Origin: Schistosoma mansoni
Taxonomy: Eukaryota; Platyhelminthes; Trematoda; Strigeidida; Schistosomatidae
Direction of reading: 5' to 3'
DNA length: 64,000 nucleotides
NCBI RefSeq assembly: GCF_000237925.1
Contig: NC_031502.1
Coordinates: forward strand, 28,339,951 to 28,403,950
The notes beneath the pieces are model-generated. The model searched no databases and was not told the DNA's origin. It saw only the letters and a program-made list of their open reading frames with translations. Positions 21,425 through 33,255 of the stretch are shown one piece after another. Numbering within the stretch: the stretch's first letter is position 1; every line of letters begins with the position of its first letter. The translations under genes were made by a program, and so were the position numbers.

Positions 21425-23770
21425 GCATGGCTTAATGCGATTGATATCGTGTTTTGACTCTACCGCCCCTGGCTTTCTTCAAACCTACTCCTGCACTAGA
21501 GAACATCGGCCGTTGGTCTAAGCGGTAGTTGGGTTTACGTAACATATGTCCCAACTACCTCAGTTGATTAAGATTTTCTATTTGTTCGATTGATATCTCG
21601 TCCTTACGTAAAACCCTAATCCATACATTGCTTATTCCGTCGAAGTATTGTTGAGACTAATATTTTAGACACTTCATTAGTTAAACTGATTCCAGTGTGA
21701 TTATCAAGAGAGGATTTTTGTCCTTTCTTATAAACTTGAAAGATCAGCTACCAAAACCAGTCAGATTGGATTAAATCTAGTTCCTAGATTTCAGTTAGTC
21801 TAACTGCTAAAACTGGATCGTAATCTTTGAAAATCTTAAGGGTCAATCGATCGGGCCCTGCTGCTCTTCCTTAATTTGAATTATCTATAGCCTTAATAAC
21901 CACACCAAGAGTTGGAGTGCTGACATCAGTTTGCTGTTCAGGTTACTTGGAGACAGTGGGTAATTGAAGTGTGGCTGGAGGTCAACTAAACTCTTCAGCA
22001 AAGTTTTTTGCCCATCGGTCCAATCTAGATAGTTAATGAATGATCATCCTCTTTTCTTTTCCGAAATATTGTCACGAACAGATGTTTTTAAAGCCCGTTT
22101 CCTTGACAAGTTTGAACATTTGTCTACTGTTAATTATCACTGCTGCCTGTTCCATCCATTTTACTCCCGCTACCCACCAATGATAATTATGAAGCCTTTT
22201 CATCAGCCTACGCTTTAGCTGCCGCCGCTACTCGTGTTGGCAGTCATAATGGATCAGTTCCCGAGCACCTGTCAGTTCTATAGAATCCGCTGAAGTTTAC
22301 TAACATTTCCTAACCTTTTCGTTTCGGTTACTGGTAGACATGACAACTTTCTACAGCTTTTTGGATATCATACCAAGCTACCTCAAGCGGGATATCATTC
22401 GGTTGAGAAGCTCATTTTCCAGTTGTTCCTGAAAAATATCCTTAACTTTTCCGTCATTAAGTTATACACAAAGGGGTTTTCTTGATGTGGCTTTTCTACA
22501 TCAATCAAGATGAATACAAATACATGCTCGAACTGGAGCATAATCTGAGTTGAGACACGTGCTATAGAGTGAACAACAGTCTTCTATCGAGCCCCTCTAA
22601 CGATGATTAGTGTCAACGTGGTATGTTTGAGTACATTGTATGGTTTGTCACGTCAGACGATTTTCTCTTTATGTTTAAAGTTGGTGTGTGTTCAAAATAG
22701 ACTTATCTGAGCATAGTTGCAGAAGACGACTGCCACTATCAGTTCGCTGAGGGGCGACACCGTAATACCCGTTTAATAGCTTTTTGGTCCACTCAAGTCT
22801 ACTTACTCGAGCATTAAAATCACCTGCCACTATTACTGCATTAGAGCGTCTAGCCTTTTGAAGGAACTTAAATAGCTTCTTATAAAATTCATCTCTTACT
22901 TTATCCGAGCTGGTCGATGAGAGCGTAGGTTGAGAAAACAAAAAGGCAAATGCGTGTCTCCATCTTAACTTAATAATGTACCTACACCAGTGAGGCCACA
23001 GGAAGTAGCAGTGTGGTCCCTGGATATTGGGAGGGAAAATCGTTTCATCTCTTCATAATGACATGGTGAGCTCAAACGAATGACCGTACTTGGATCCTGG
23101 ATGCGCAGCATCCATCGATGGTGTGAAATTTTGAAGTCCTGGCTAACAAAGCCTGCTGTGTTATCTGACACAAGGTTCGAAGCTGTGGTTTAGAGCGCAA
23201 TGTCAGGAGACCAGGAATAATTATTGATGAAATCAAATCATTAGCATTCATGGCGTGTGGCAATAAAGATATGCGTCAAGGTTTAGTTGTGGGGAAGGGA
23301 GAATGATTAAGGGTTTTGATCGTCAACAAGATGTCGGGCGCTAATAGATGTGCATGAGGGAGGTTTTTGCTTCGCGGTCGCCCATACCACGGGAAAACAT
23401 TTTTCTCTTGAGACCTGAAGAAAAGTCAGTGTTGGTTTTGAGATGTGGGAGCGTGACCTCAGAAAGCAAGGTACAGCTGCTTGGTGAATTTTCGATGTGC
23501 TGGCACCGCACTTCAAAAAGCCTCGTCGCCAGAGACGGTATTCCATGGGGTGAAATGTGACAGTCTTATAGTTGACCTTTGCTAACTCCTGTTGTGAGGA
23601 GGCAGCATTACTGTAAATGCCACTTGTCTGAAGTAAACCTTACTACTACCATACCTCCCTACAGTCAGTAGTACGATTTCGCCCTCGGACCTTAACTCAC
23701 TGCTTTTAGTCTTACCATCCTCCCTGGTATGGTAGGACCTCGGTTGAGTCATCAAGATACACAAGCACAA

Positions 23771-24554
23771 CTACCACATCAAAGTAGTAGCTACTGTCAG
23801 GTAACTCATATTAGTATTGTTCCGCCGCATTTTTTTAATTAGTTACGCACGGAATATATTTACTGAAGATTTAGATTCGAAAATATACGTGATTGGTTGC
23901 CACATCTTATTTTATCTATGAAGAATCAACCTCCTAACAACTATAGAGTACGTATCGCAAACAAAAAGATTAATTTAGTTGCGAAATTAGTTTTCTTCGT
24001 CAGGTAAACCCCTCTCCATAAAGATTCAAAGTCATCTGTAAATTTCCGTGGGGCATTATACTCCTATTGGTTTTACTTTGATAAATTCGAAAATTATAAA
24101 TGAAACTTGACTGTAAGTCGTATTTAAAGTAAGTGGTGTGTTAGTCCAATTAATTGCTTCCAGAATGATTATTTTTAGCACCGAGCCAGAGCTTTCTATA
24201 TCTTGTAAAGAACTAAAACACTCAAACAAAACTTGTAACGTAATCTGAAAAGAGACTACTGAGGTTTGTTAATCCCCGGCATCCAACATTCTAGATGTTT
24301 ACCATGATGTTAATGTTTAAGATTTAAATTTGAAGAAATGAGTTCTGTTTTATGCTCATGGTTATTTCTTGAATATAAACGTTGTTACAGCTTATAAAGA
24401 TTTATACTAAATGCACAAATTAATGACTACTAGTTTCCAACTAAAAGTTTAGCTTAACATAATGTGTCGACAATTGAGATGAGGTAGTTTAGTAAATATT
24501 CATTCGCGCGATCGCAATCAATATAAACCAAAGATATCTGACCAATCACAAATC
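23771..24554. other. AT-rich non-coding DNA
   Basis: No gene or named repeat supported. Confidence 0.35.
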
Positions 24555-24625
24555 AAATGCGATTTGTGAGGCGCATATTTATCTAGTACCCCCGTGTACC
24601 AATATTTATGTTTAAATAAAATAAT
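24555..24625 (+). repeat. Short copy of a repeat tail shared with 29.64-29.70 kb
   Basis: Reads TGTGAGGCGCATATTTATCT, then CCCCCGTGTACCAATATTTA and a run into AAATAAA. It closely matches the end of the repeat at 29190-29700, so it is the 3' end of the same dispersed family. The class is unknown; the AATAAA-like end suggests a transcribed element. Confidence 0.55.
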
Positions 24626-25016
24626 ATATAAAATATCTGACCAATAGACACCCAAATAACAGAAAAGTAAGTTCTATGGAATTTATCCCTGTTGTCTTGT
24701 AAAACGACAGCTGAGCACTCAGCTCAGGCAACATAACATCACTAAAATTCTTCTTGGGAGCTACAAATTTGGCTTACTATCCTATAGAAACCTACCAAAA
24801 AAATTATTCAAGCTTGTAATACAGGCGTGGATGTACTTCATATTCACCAACAACTCAATAATTACCGCCTAAACAACTACAGAATAGCCTGAAGGTGGTT
24901 GCAGTAAAATGCTGTTGATGAGTCACTATTTCTTGAAGGCAGTTGCTATGATCTGCCCTTTTGATAACATCGGGCACGCAAAGAATTTAGAGAAATATTT
25001 TAGTGTCTTATCTCAT
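24626..25016. other. AT-rich spacer
   Basis: Nothing supported. Confidence 0.35.
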
Positions 25017-25876
25017 CTTACTTATTTACCCCCAATGAAGCATAGGCCGCCGACCAGCATTCTCCAACCCACTCTGTCCTGGGCGTGCCTTTCTAATTCT
25101 ATCCAGTTGTTGTTCATTCTTCTCACATCTGTTTCCACTTCTCAGATTAATGTGTTCTTTGGTCTTCCTCTCCTCCTTTGACCGTGAGGATTCCAAGTGA
25201 GGGCGTGCCTTGTGATGCAGTTGGGTGCTTTCCTCAATGAGTGTCCTATCCACTTCCAACGCTTCTTCCTCCGCTGCAATCTGGTTTGTTCTCTCTCACA
25301 GTAGGTTGTTGCTTATAGTGTCTGGCCAACGGATCTGAAGCATTTTGTGTAGACAACTGTTAATAAACACTAGCATCTTCTGGATGATGGCTTTCGTAGT
25401 TCTCCAAGTTTCCGCCCCAAACAGTCGAACTGTCTTGACGTTTGTATTGAAAATTCTGACCTTGGTGTTGGTTGACAGTTGTTTTGAGTTTCAGATATTC
25501 TTCAATTGTAGATATGCTGCTCTTACTTTGCCGATTCACATCTGCAAGAGATCCACCATGCTCATCAATAGTTCTGCCCAGATATGTAAAGGTTTTTGCA
25601 TCCTCTTCACTTGCTTGTTTGCTTCTGTGTATCCAGCTTTTGCCTTGGCTTTTTCTGCTCTTGTGCGGCTGATATTGATTGCTGCTTTTTGTTCCTCCTT
25701 TCCTCAATCTTATCCAGTGTATCAACAGTGATTCATTCCTTGTGATGGTGCTTCCTGCGGCCAAGAACTTCCTGACATGTTGAAATGATTGCCTCCTTGA
25801 TCCCTTTCCAGTTGCAATCCATAGTAATTCCCTCTCCCGTGAGTAGATTTTCAAAGGCCTGGAACCTACTGTTGAT
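25017..25876 (-). mobile_element. SR2/RTE-like fragment, internally deleted
   Basis: On the - strand the order is a linker region (RFQAFENLLTGEGITMDCNW, then VLGRRKHHHKE), a direct jump to TFTYLGRTIDEHGGSLADV near 25600, then TVWGGNLENYESHHPED and the C-terminal end, with a 3' tail CTTACTTA-type repeat at 25017. Almost the whole RT core is missing between the linker and the FTYLG block. It is joined head to tail to the next SR2-like copy at 25877. Confidence 0.85.
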
Positions 25877-27111
25877 GATTCCAAGTTAGTGATTGCCTCA
25901 TGATACAGTTTGATGAGTTCCGCAATCTGTGTCCTATCCACTTCCAGCGTCCTTTCCTAATTTCATCGTCAGCTGGAACCTGGTTTGTTCTCTACCACAA
26001 TAGACTGTCGCTGATGGTATCCGGCCAACGGACATCCACTATCTTGCGTAGACAATTGTTTAGAAGTACTTGTACTTTTTTGATGATGGTTGTTGTAGTT
26101 CTCCAAGTTCCAGTTCCGTACAGTAGAATTGTCTTGATGTTCGTACTGAAGATTTTGACTTTGATGTTAAGTGACAGTAGTTTTGAGTTCCATATTTTCT
26201 TCAACTGCTTTGTGTTGTAACTTGTGGCCTTGTGCCCTATTAATATATAAAGCAGTGACACCATCAATCAGAGCACAGTGACTTGTCGGCCGGACCAGTG
26301 ACGCATAAACCTGTACGAGCAGTTTAGAGTTCTTATCAGTCCTTCTTCCTGCCTAGCCCTGTCTGTTGAGTCCAGAACACCAATCTCAACTTCCGTAATA
26401 TGAATCATGTATTTCAAACATACTGGGTTTATATACAGACCCAACGGACCATATCACACCATAAAATAGAAAATAACATTTGAACAAGGTCTAGCCAAAA
26501 CTATCTGTGATTGTGGGAGACTGCAATTAATAAACTGAGCGTAGCTTACGAATAGTGAATCGTATAGTAATAGTCTGCAGGTCAAAACAAAGCTTATGAT
26601 AAGAGAAATGTAAATATATGTAGTTTGGTTATTTAACAAATACACAATAAAGAAATATGTATAGTATTAGTTCATAAATAGATCCCAACAATTACCATCC
26701 ACCATTCTCGTCGGGATATAACACTTGGCCAATCCTTGTCTTTACGTTTGCATCAGATCCTCGTTCGTTGATGCTATGCAGGTACGTGAAGGTTTCCACC
26801 TACTCCACAGCTTCTCCAAGTATGATTGGGTTGGTGCTCTTTATGTTGTACTTCAGGATCTTGCATTTTCCCTTGTGTTTGTTGAGGCCTACTGATGCAG
26901 AGGCTGCTGCTACACTGACTGTCTTCACCTTCATTTGTTGGTGTGTATGGGATAGAAGGGCCACGTCATTTGCCAAGTACAAGTTGTCTAGTTGCATGCA
27001 AGTTGTCCATTGTATTCCGTGATTCTTCTCAGGTGTCCAGATCTTCATAATCCAGTCAATCACCAGAAGAAAGAGAAAGTGGGAGAGTAGACAGCCTTGT
27101 CTGACTCAGGT
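25877..27111 (-). repeat. Left arm of a 1,235-bp inverted repeat
   Basis: The reverse complement of this segment matches 37619-38853 with no length difference (both 1,235 bp). Peptides read from the two arms are identical over 84, 63 and 87 residues, and a 91-residue frame differs at one position. It contains part of an SR2-like element plus a 511-bp solo LTR. Homology stops sharply at both ends. Confidence 0.9.
26213..26723 (-). mobile_element. Solo LTR of a Ty3/gypsy element, nested in SR2-like copy
   Basis: 511 bp, opening with TGTTATAT and closing with TTACAACA on the - strand, so it has the TG...CA ends of an LTR. It aligns with the LTR of the gypsy element at 34313-34888 (shared blocks include GAGTCCAGAACACCAAT and CACACCATAAAATAGAAAAT). 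No internal region is present, so it is a solo LTR. An inverted copy of the same length is at 38007-38517. Confidence 0.8.
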
Positions 27112-27258
27112 CCTCACTTGGAATGCATCTGTCAGCTGTCCTCCATGCACCACTTTGCACTGTATTCCGTCGTGTGAATTCCGGATGATGATACTGACGA
27201 CCTTCTCAAGTACACCATAGTGTCGAAGAAGGTTGCATAAGATTCTTTTATCCAAGCA

Positions 27259-27757
27259 TTAGTTGTCATACGTTAACTGTAGAAAGATTTTCTGTGACTC
27301 AAACAAAACATTACTTTAGAAAGAAGGTTTCAGAATTTATTAGAATATCTGTCGTTCTTAAATGTTTACTCTCAGTCGGCACTCTTTCATTCTTTTCACA
27401 GCATACAATTATTTTCGAAATGGTTAAAAACTTAAGCGAAACAGCCTGAAAAACAAGTAGGAACTTTTACCACGAAAATGTTTGTCCAAATTATGTTCGC
27501 TCAGACAAATTTGAAATGTATACAAATCAATCAACATCCTGATGTTTTGAAGTGTTGATAATGCCATAGTGCAAACAAATAAAAACCAACTTCATTTTGC
27601 GATTTGATTTTAAATTCTCCTGGAATGCTAATAAATAAATACTCGAGTTTTCATAAAGTTGGCAAAAAACCGGTTTGAGAGATAAATGATATTATTTACA
27701 CTATTGTTACACATGTTTTTATCAGAAATAAAACTTTAAATGTCTCAAAAAGTCCAA
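27259..27757. other. Spacer downstream of CRIPT
   Basis: No gene seen. It holds the 3' flank of CRIPT; no AATAAA was found on the - strand close to the stop. Confidence 0.4.
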
Positions 27758-28096
27758 CTAGGCAGCTGATTGGTTATACTGCGTGGTATTAACCAGACGT
27801 ACACCACACATTGAACAAATGCCTTTTTTGAATGCACACTGTTGACAGTAATAGGAACCTGGCTGATGTACGGTTTGAGCGCAAATTCTGCATCTTGGGA
27901 ACGCATTAGAATAAGGACTAAATCGATTTTTGGAACTAGTTAGTAGTTTATTTTCATTAAGTTTCCTCCCACCGCCACTGACTGTGTTCCGTGCACCAGC
28001 TTTCCAGGGGTCAGGAGTTATTACTTTGCCCAATTTTTTCTCGCCTGTCGACCGAAATTGTTACATAAAAATCGACTTACATTTTTCGCAAACCAT
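27758..28096 (-). CDS. CRIPT: CRIPT, cysteine-rich PDZ-binding protein, complete gene
   Basis: A complete 100-residue protein in two exons. Exon 1 (28096-28081) encodes MVCEK plus one base, then a GTAAGT donor. The intron is only 36 bp (28080-28045) and ends in CGACAG. Exon 2 (28044-27758) continues CEKKLGKVITPDPWKAGARN, GGRKLNENKLLTSSKNRFSP, CRICAQTVHQPGSYYCQQC and KKGICSMCGVRLVNTT before TAG. Paired CxxC motifs (C3/C6, CRIC, CQQC, CSMC) are the family hallmark and should bind zinc. Length and layout match animal CRIPT (about 101 residues). CRIPT is known as a PDZ-ligand at synapses and as a conserved partner of the minor spliceosome and centrosome. The first exon is short, and only splicing shows the true start. 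Confidence 0.97.
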
Positions 28097-28399
28097 CTGT
28101 GTTGCTGAGACACTGAGTTTCTGAAATGTTTTTCTTCAGCGTGTTGTGGATCTTCGCTAAGGTACTATATAACAAATTGATAACGTCAAAATCACTAAGC
28201 TGAGTAACTATAGGACATGATTTTACAAAGATTGAGGATAAAAACGAATATTCTCATGAAGTAAATCTTAATAAAAGTTCAAAAGTAAAACAAAGCAAGC
28301 AAATGACAGGATAGCAGACAGTTTAAGTGTATTGTTACAAAGTAAGAATTGATATTTTATCATCATCAAGTAACTTATATTATTAATTTCCTAATGACG
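28097..28399 (-). other. CRIPT: Probable CRIPT 5' UTR and promoter region
   Basis: Directly upstream of the CRIPT start on the - strand; no coding sequence. No TATA-like or other element stands out from the AT-rich background. Confidence 0.4.
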
Positions 28400-28770
28400 A
28401 TGAGTGAGACATTAAGAATCAAGTTAGCATACATGAGAAGATACAGAGTACCAGCCTATTTCGAGGGGTTAGCACGACAACCGTCATATGTACGTTCATT
28501 ATTGCACAGAATTTATTTGGTTGATGCTTTCATAATATATGGAGAGACAGTGTGTGGATATGTGGAATATACATGTAAGGGAGTTGTTAAACTTGCACTT
28601 CTCATTTCATTTTAGTTTTCTTCATATGACATTCATCCTTGCAGTTTTATCAAGGTTGTTAACAAATGACACTAACATCACTCATTTAGCGGATATGCTA
28701 GGGCTTGAAGACTGTGTGACGAGCGAACATCTAGGAGTGAAAACTTTGAATTTGATTTTCAGCTTTTAGA
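28400..28770 (+). repeat. Dispersed schistosome-type repeat, degenerate
   Basis: The stretch with GAATTTATTTGGTTGATG near 28508-28525 and GGGCTTGAAGACTGTG near 28701-28716 resembles an abundant non-coding repeat of schistosome genomes as I remember it. It contains an open stretch with plausible splice sites (donor at 28575, acceptor ending 28644) that could be mistaken for a 100-residue gene. No second copy in this window, so the call rests on recollection. Confidence 0.45.
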
Positions 28771-29189
28771 TCTTCTAGAATATACGGGACTATACTACAT
28801 GATTACTTTGTTTTGATGTAAGACAATCCGTATGGACTCCGGAATCCAACTAAGCACAGTACAGATCCACTAATAACGCTAAAACAACGTTCTGGTTTCC
28901 GATGCACCCGAACAACAGTGAGTTCATTAACTCCGATACGATATACGCTGATGATCCATTGTTTTGTAAAATTACCCGTTTTCAACCCACTTAACAGGAC
29001 ACAGGAAAAACCAGCAAAGAACCCCACATAGTTTAGGCTCGGAGGTTTATGATAAAGATAAGATACTGAAACAAAAGTGATAAGTTATTGAACGGACATG
29101 GCTATAATATTCCGACAAGAAAATGAGAAATAGGTTTATTAGTTTGTTACTGTAATTCGTTAATAAAAAAGGATAGAGTAATAAGTGCC
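28771..29189. other. Unassigned sequence between repeats
   Basis: The block 28810-29040 is less AT-rich than the background and may be another repeat. No coding motif was recognised. Confidence 0.35.
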
Positions 29190-29705
29190 CCCGAATGCCT
29201 TGGTACGGCCGAGAAAAGGGAGGTCCCACTCTCTTGAAATGCTCTCACACAGCCACGCGTATACAGCCTCTGTCAGGGAAGGCCTACTCACCACTTTCTC
29301 GTGGCGAGGTGTTGTTGACGAGATTCAGAGGACGAAAAGCGAATGTCCAGGGCTTTAACAGGGTCGGTGAGTCCACCTAGGGGATTTGAGAAACCCTGAT
29401 CCCAAACCAATGGTAAATATGGGCTTCGGTATCCTGAGGGAACAAATGGCATAGGAACCACTTGTAGGTCACCGGCTATCATGGGAACGCATCTCCCCAC
29501 GATGCTCCACTAGCTTGTGGGTCAGACCTTTAGGTCAAAGGCTCGGGGTGTGGCCCTCTAAGAAAACCAACTACTTCGGTCTGGGTACACTTGCAGTATC
29601 ATAGCCCTTACGCAATTAAAATACAATGACAACTTTTCGTGTGGCGCATATATATCTGGTGCCCTCTTGTACCAACATTTATGTGTTCAAATAAATCAGT
29701 CAAGA
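29190..29705 (+). repeat. GC-richer dispersed repeat of unknown class, with AATAAA-like tail
   Basis: This block stands out by composition: about 29190-29610 is near 50% GC among AT-rich flanks. It ends with GTGTGGCGCATATATATCTG, GTGCCCTCTTGTACCAACAT and a run into AAATAAAT, matching the short copy at 24555-24625. Neither terminal inverted repeats nor coding motifs were found. It may be the untranslated part of a retroelement or a non-autonomous element. Confidence 0.55.
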
Positions 29706-31589
29706 GTAATAACTAATACGTCAGGATATGGCTTGAAACTGTAGCTACATGAAAAAAAAAGTTATTAGATATCGAAAACACACGAAATAAATCCCTACAT
29801 ATAGATATGAAAAACTAAAACTTTATTCGCAAGTCTTCATAACAAATTCTTTTTATCACTAAAAGTTTCTCATCGCTTCAATTTCTGATACTCTCTAGAA
29901 ATCTATACGGAATCGCTGGATAGTAAAAACACTCCAAGAACAGAATTTATCCAGTTAAATAAGTTGCACAACGACATAAATCACGAGAAAGACAAGCGTC
30001 CTGTGTTTAATATGTTCTCAAATATAATTTGAATGATGCTAATAACTTTGGGAGCTATAACAGATATCGCACATCTTATCTTTAGTAAGAAAAACATATT
30101 ACAACGTAATACTGATAGCCACACAGACTAAAGAACCTTAAAAATCGAAAGAGGTAGAAAATCTGAAAAGATGCGAAAAAAAACTAAGAATATAAAATCC
30201 GATGGATAATTCTTCATAAACTCGGTCACTATCTTTGTTGTGGGAGCAACGACAATTGCAGATAAAAGAAAAACTTAATAAGTACCAGCCTAAATAAGAT
30301 AAGTTAATTTGACATCACCAATACTTTTAATGTTACGAGAATCACATTGGTCTCCGGTACCAATAATTTGGTTGGTAAGTTGGCTTTTCGGTGAATTCAT
30401 ACAAATTAAATAAAGTTCTCCGAACATCAAATGTACATAGCAACCAGAATTTTAATTAATAAGTCATATATGTGACCATAAGCATTGGACTTCGTGGATT
30501 TCCCCAAGATAGGGAGATTATTATTCCAATTGAGATGCCCACTTATAAAAAGGACTAAAAGAAAAGTTTCTGGTCTTTTTCGACGAGTATCTGTAAAAGC
30601 CTGAACAGTGAGTGATTTAGAACTCTACACGATTAATGGTTAACTTTCATTTCTATTAAGAACACAGTAAAAGTAAGGCAACTGTACCGTACCATGCAAA
30701 CCTTCCGCCGTTTGGCACAATGTCCAATATCCATGTTATTAGTAAACGCTTGAACGTATGGGCTACCAGTAATCTTGTTTGCATATAACAAGCAATATTC
30801 ATCATGCTGTGACAAGAAGTATGACTTTCTTATTCAATTAATAAGATCAACACAAATTATTATTGGTTAGTCAAATTTATTTATAGGTAATTCAACTACT
30901 TCTTGTTGAGCCATCACAAAATGCTTTTGTCAAGTCAAATGTCATATGCGTCTTCTAATAAGGATTATCTAACTAGTTCGCGAGATGAGAACTTCAATCA
31001 TGGAGATCTGAAACGTTCATTGAGTAATAAGGCTGTTAAGGAAAATTTGTAAAACGTTGCCACGAATCACTTGATAATTTTTAGTTGAGGCGACTGATTA
31101 CCTAGTACGTTCACTGCACATTTGATGGTCCCTCTCAGGAATTACTCAACTACTACATATGGATTTCCTGGTAGTTGCAACTGTAACATAGAGATAATAC
31201 ATTTAAGGAGTAAGTGAAAAAATGTTCTTTTTAGAAATACAGTGACTATAATAGACTTTTGATATCATCATGTGATCAATTGTTGTGTAAGATCCCTGCA
31301 ACCTCGATTGATCATATGCCATGGAAACTAATCAAAAAATACGGGTCTCATTCTTTCAAAATAATGGAATGAGTTTGCTGTTACTTTAAATATCGAAATA
31401 TACCAGTTTTCAGTCAAGTGAATTGCTTAGTCGTATTTGAATCTCATATGTTCTATCGCGCTGATAAAGTGGTTTCTCATACATTTTGCATTGAAGGATA
31501 TGCACGAATCGAAGGCAGTTCTAATAAGAAAATTCTAAATAGCTTTGCTTGGGAACTAATACTAGATAAATGAAGATATTTGGAAGAGC
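29706..31589. other. AT-rich non-coding DNA
   Basis: No exon, RNA gene or repeat that I can support. Confidence 0.4.
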
Positions 31590-31654
31590 GAAAAATATAA
31601 AAATCGACGTCCATAAATCATTTTATGAAATTTCTTTACTGCAAAAACTATAGC

Positions 31655-32761
31655 TCATCCTTCTTTTTCAATCTGACTATATTTTCGTTCAGCTGGGTTA
31701 AGTGTTCGGGATACATGAGCAATCGGCTTTTCTTTACCATCAGGAAAACGATGGCTGATAACAGCCCCAATTCCATAGTTGGAAGCATCAGCGGCAACAA
31801 TTATTTCAAGATTAGGATTGTAATGAGTCAGCAATAGTTTAGAAGATAAAATCCTTTTTATTTCGTCGAAAGAATATTGGCATTCTTTTGTCCAGTGCCA
31901 TTTTGCATTAGCCATCACAAGTTGATTTAACGGGTGTCTCAATTTATACATCTGGGGTACGAACATACTATAATATCCAATCATCCCCAAGAATGAACGG
32001 AGAGTTGTAACATCAGTTGGTGTGGGCATATTTTTGATGGCATTTATATTATCTGGATCTGACCGGCGACCATCTTTATCAAATATATATCCAAGATACT
32101 TAACAGAATCCAGCATAAATTGACAATTTTCTTCTTGTAATTGGAAACCGGCTTGCGATATTCTATTGAGCACTACGTCTAACCGACTCATCAGTTCGTG
32201 AGCAGAAGAGGCAACAACTATAATATCGTCCAAATAAACTGCTACACCTTCAAGATTAGACAACATGGTATCCATAATCTGTTGGAAAATTGCTGGAGCT
32301 GGTTTTACGCCAAAAGGTAATCGGCTAAACTGGTAAAGTCCACGGTGGGTATTAATGGCTAATAGCTCCCTCGAATCTTCGTCAACTTCTACTTGTAAAT
32401 AAGCTTCAGATAAATCAAGTTTGGAAAAGTAACGTCCACCGTTTAGTTTAATAAACAAATCTTCTGGCAAGGGAAGTGGATATGAGTGATTTTGTAAAGC
32501 ATCGTTTAATCCTGTTGAAAAGTCTGCACACAAGCGAATAGTTCCGTTTGCTTTCTGCACTACTACTATTGGTGCTGCCCATGCTGAATAATTAACCGGT
32601 TGTATTACACCCAGTTTCTCTAATCGATCTAATTCCTCGTCAACTTTATCGGTGGCTGCATACGGGACTTGGCGTTTTGGACAAAAAACAGGTTTTACAT
32701 CCTGTCGTAAATATAACTTTGCCTTTCCAATGGTAAAGCTTCCCAATTTGTTCTGGAACAA
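31655..32761 (-). pseudogene. Gypsy reverse transcriptase with start of RNase H
   Basis: A 368-residue frame. It reads EELDRLEKLGVIQPVNYSAW, KLDLSEAYLQVEVDEDS (catalytic Asp), GLYQFSRLPFGVKPAPAIFQ and YLDDIIV (catalytic DD), then LRSFLGMIGYYSMFVP and the RNase H beginning at FDEIKRILSS, with AADASNYGIGAVISH carrying its first Asp. A TGA at 31655-31657 stops the frame inside RNase H; in-frame sequence after it reads AIVFAVKKFHKMIYG and is then lost. Upstream in-frame codons overlap the end of the protease frame. Confidence 0.9.
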
Positions 32762-32808
32762 CTTCTTGTGTTTCTGTAAGAGGTCTTCTATCGTTATGGC
32801 TTTCTTAG

Positions 32809-33183
32809 TTACTGAACCATGGGTAGATCTCTAGGACTATTTGTGCACTTCATCATGCATATTTCACTCAATGGTACATCCCATAGGTTTAGTTTATCTA
32901 TCCAGTCTATTCCAATAAGGTCTAAGTCATGCCTGTTCGTTAAATAACAATTTCCTGTGAAGTAGTTATCTCGAAATTTAACAGAGCATTTTATAATTCC
33001 AACAAGCTTTAATATATCTCCGGACGCATTCCGTGCCGTATGCTCAGTAGGTAATATTTGTGGACAACCAATTAAATTCCATGTTCGTTTAGAGATCAAT
33101 GTGATATCTGACGCTGTATCCAATTGTAATCGGACATTAACACCATTAGCCACTAATTCCACATACCTTCTTTTATCTATCAT
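32809..33183 (-). pseudogene. Gypsy aspartic protease
   Basis: Residues near the start read YVELVANGVNV and then LQLDTASDITLIS, the retroviral-type D-T/S-A active site of a pepsin-like homodimeric protease that cuts the Gag-Pol polyprotein. The frame is the same as gag and is open upstream as far as the gag TAA. The end is out of frame by one with the RT. Confidence 0.85.
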
Positions 33184-33255
33184 GCTTAGAGCCCGTGTAG
33201 AATATATACTGTTAATATATTTGTTTTGAAACTGGTGAGGACGCTTCGTCGGCTT

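Larger units (their letters stand above)
20681..23770 (-). mobile_element. Perere-like non-LTR retrotransposon, degenerate, carrying a nested SR2-like insert
   Basis: On the - strand, 23770-22675 holds the 5' part: an N-terminal region, then the endonuclease with FSLPISRDHTATSCGLTGV and ARRSNAVIVAGDFNARVSRL. Region 22000-21440 encodes RT fragments (GRAAGPDRLTL, GISLTNEVSKILV) and a C-terminal segment (GVGLKKARGGRVKTR), all with stops. The 3' UTR at 20981-20681 matches the 3' UTR of the copy at 53.35-53.7 kb. Much of the RT is missing. The element is interrupted at 20993-21412 by an SR2-like fragment. Confidence 0.82.
25877..27258 (-). mobile_element. SR2/RTE-like RT fragment interrupted by a solo LTR
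   Basis: On the - strand: VHGGQLTDAFQVRT, a stop, VRQGCLLSHFLFLLVIDWIM, LANDVALLSHTHQQMKV (catalytic box with N for the first D), AAASASVGLNKHKGKCKIL, then a 511-bp LTR, then KKIWNSKLLSLNIKVKIF, GTGTWRTTTTIIKKVQVLL, VRWPDTISDSLLW and a TAG stop. The changed catalytic residue and stops make it inactive. Sequence from 27112 to 27258 continues naturally into the RT and matches the copy at 59.8-60.1 kb. Confidence 0.87.

Noticed and set aside
28349-28769. A possible ~101-residue two-exon gene divergent from CRIPT (donor 28575, acceptor 28644)
   Set aside because: The nucleotide sequence resembles an abundant schistosome dispersed repeat, and the predicted protein has no recognisable motif. The open frame is probably a by-product.
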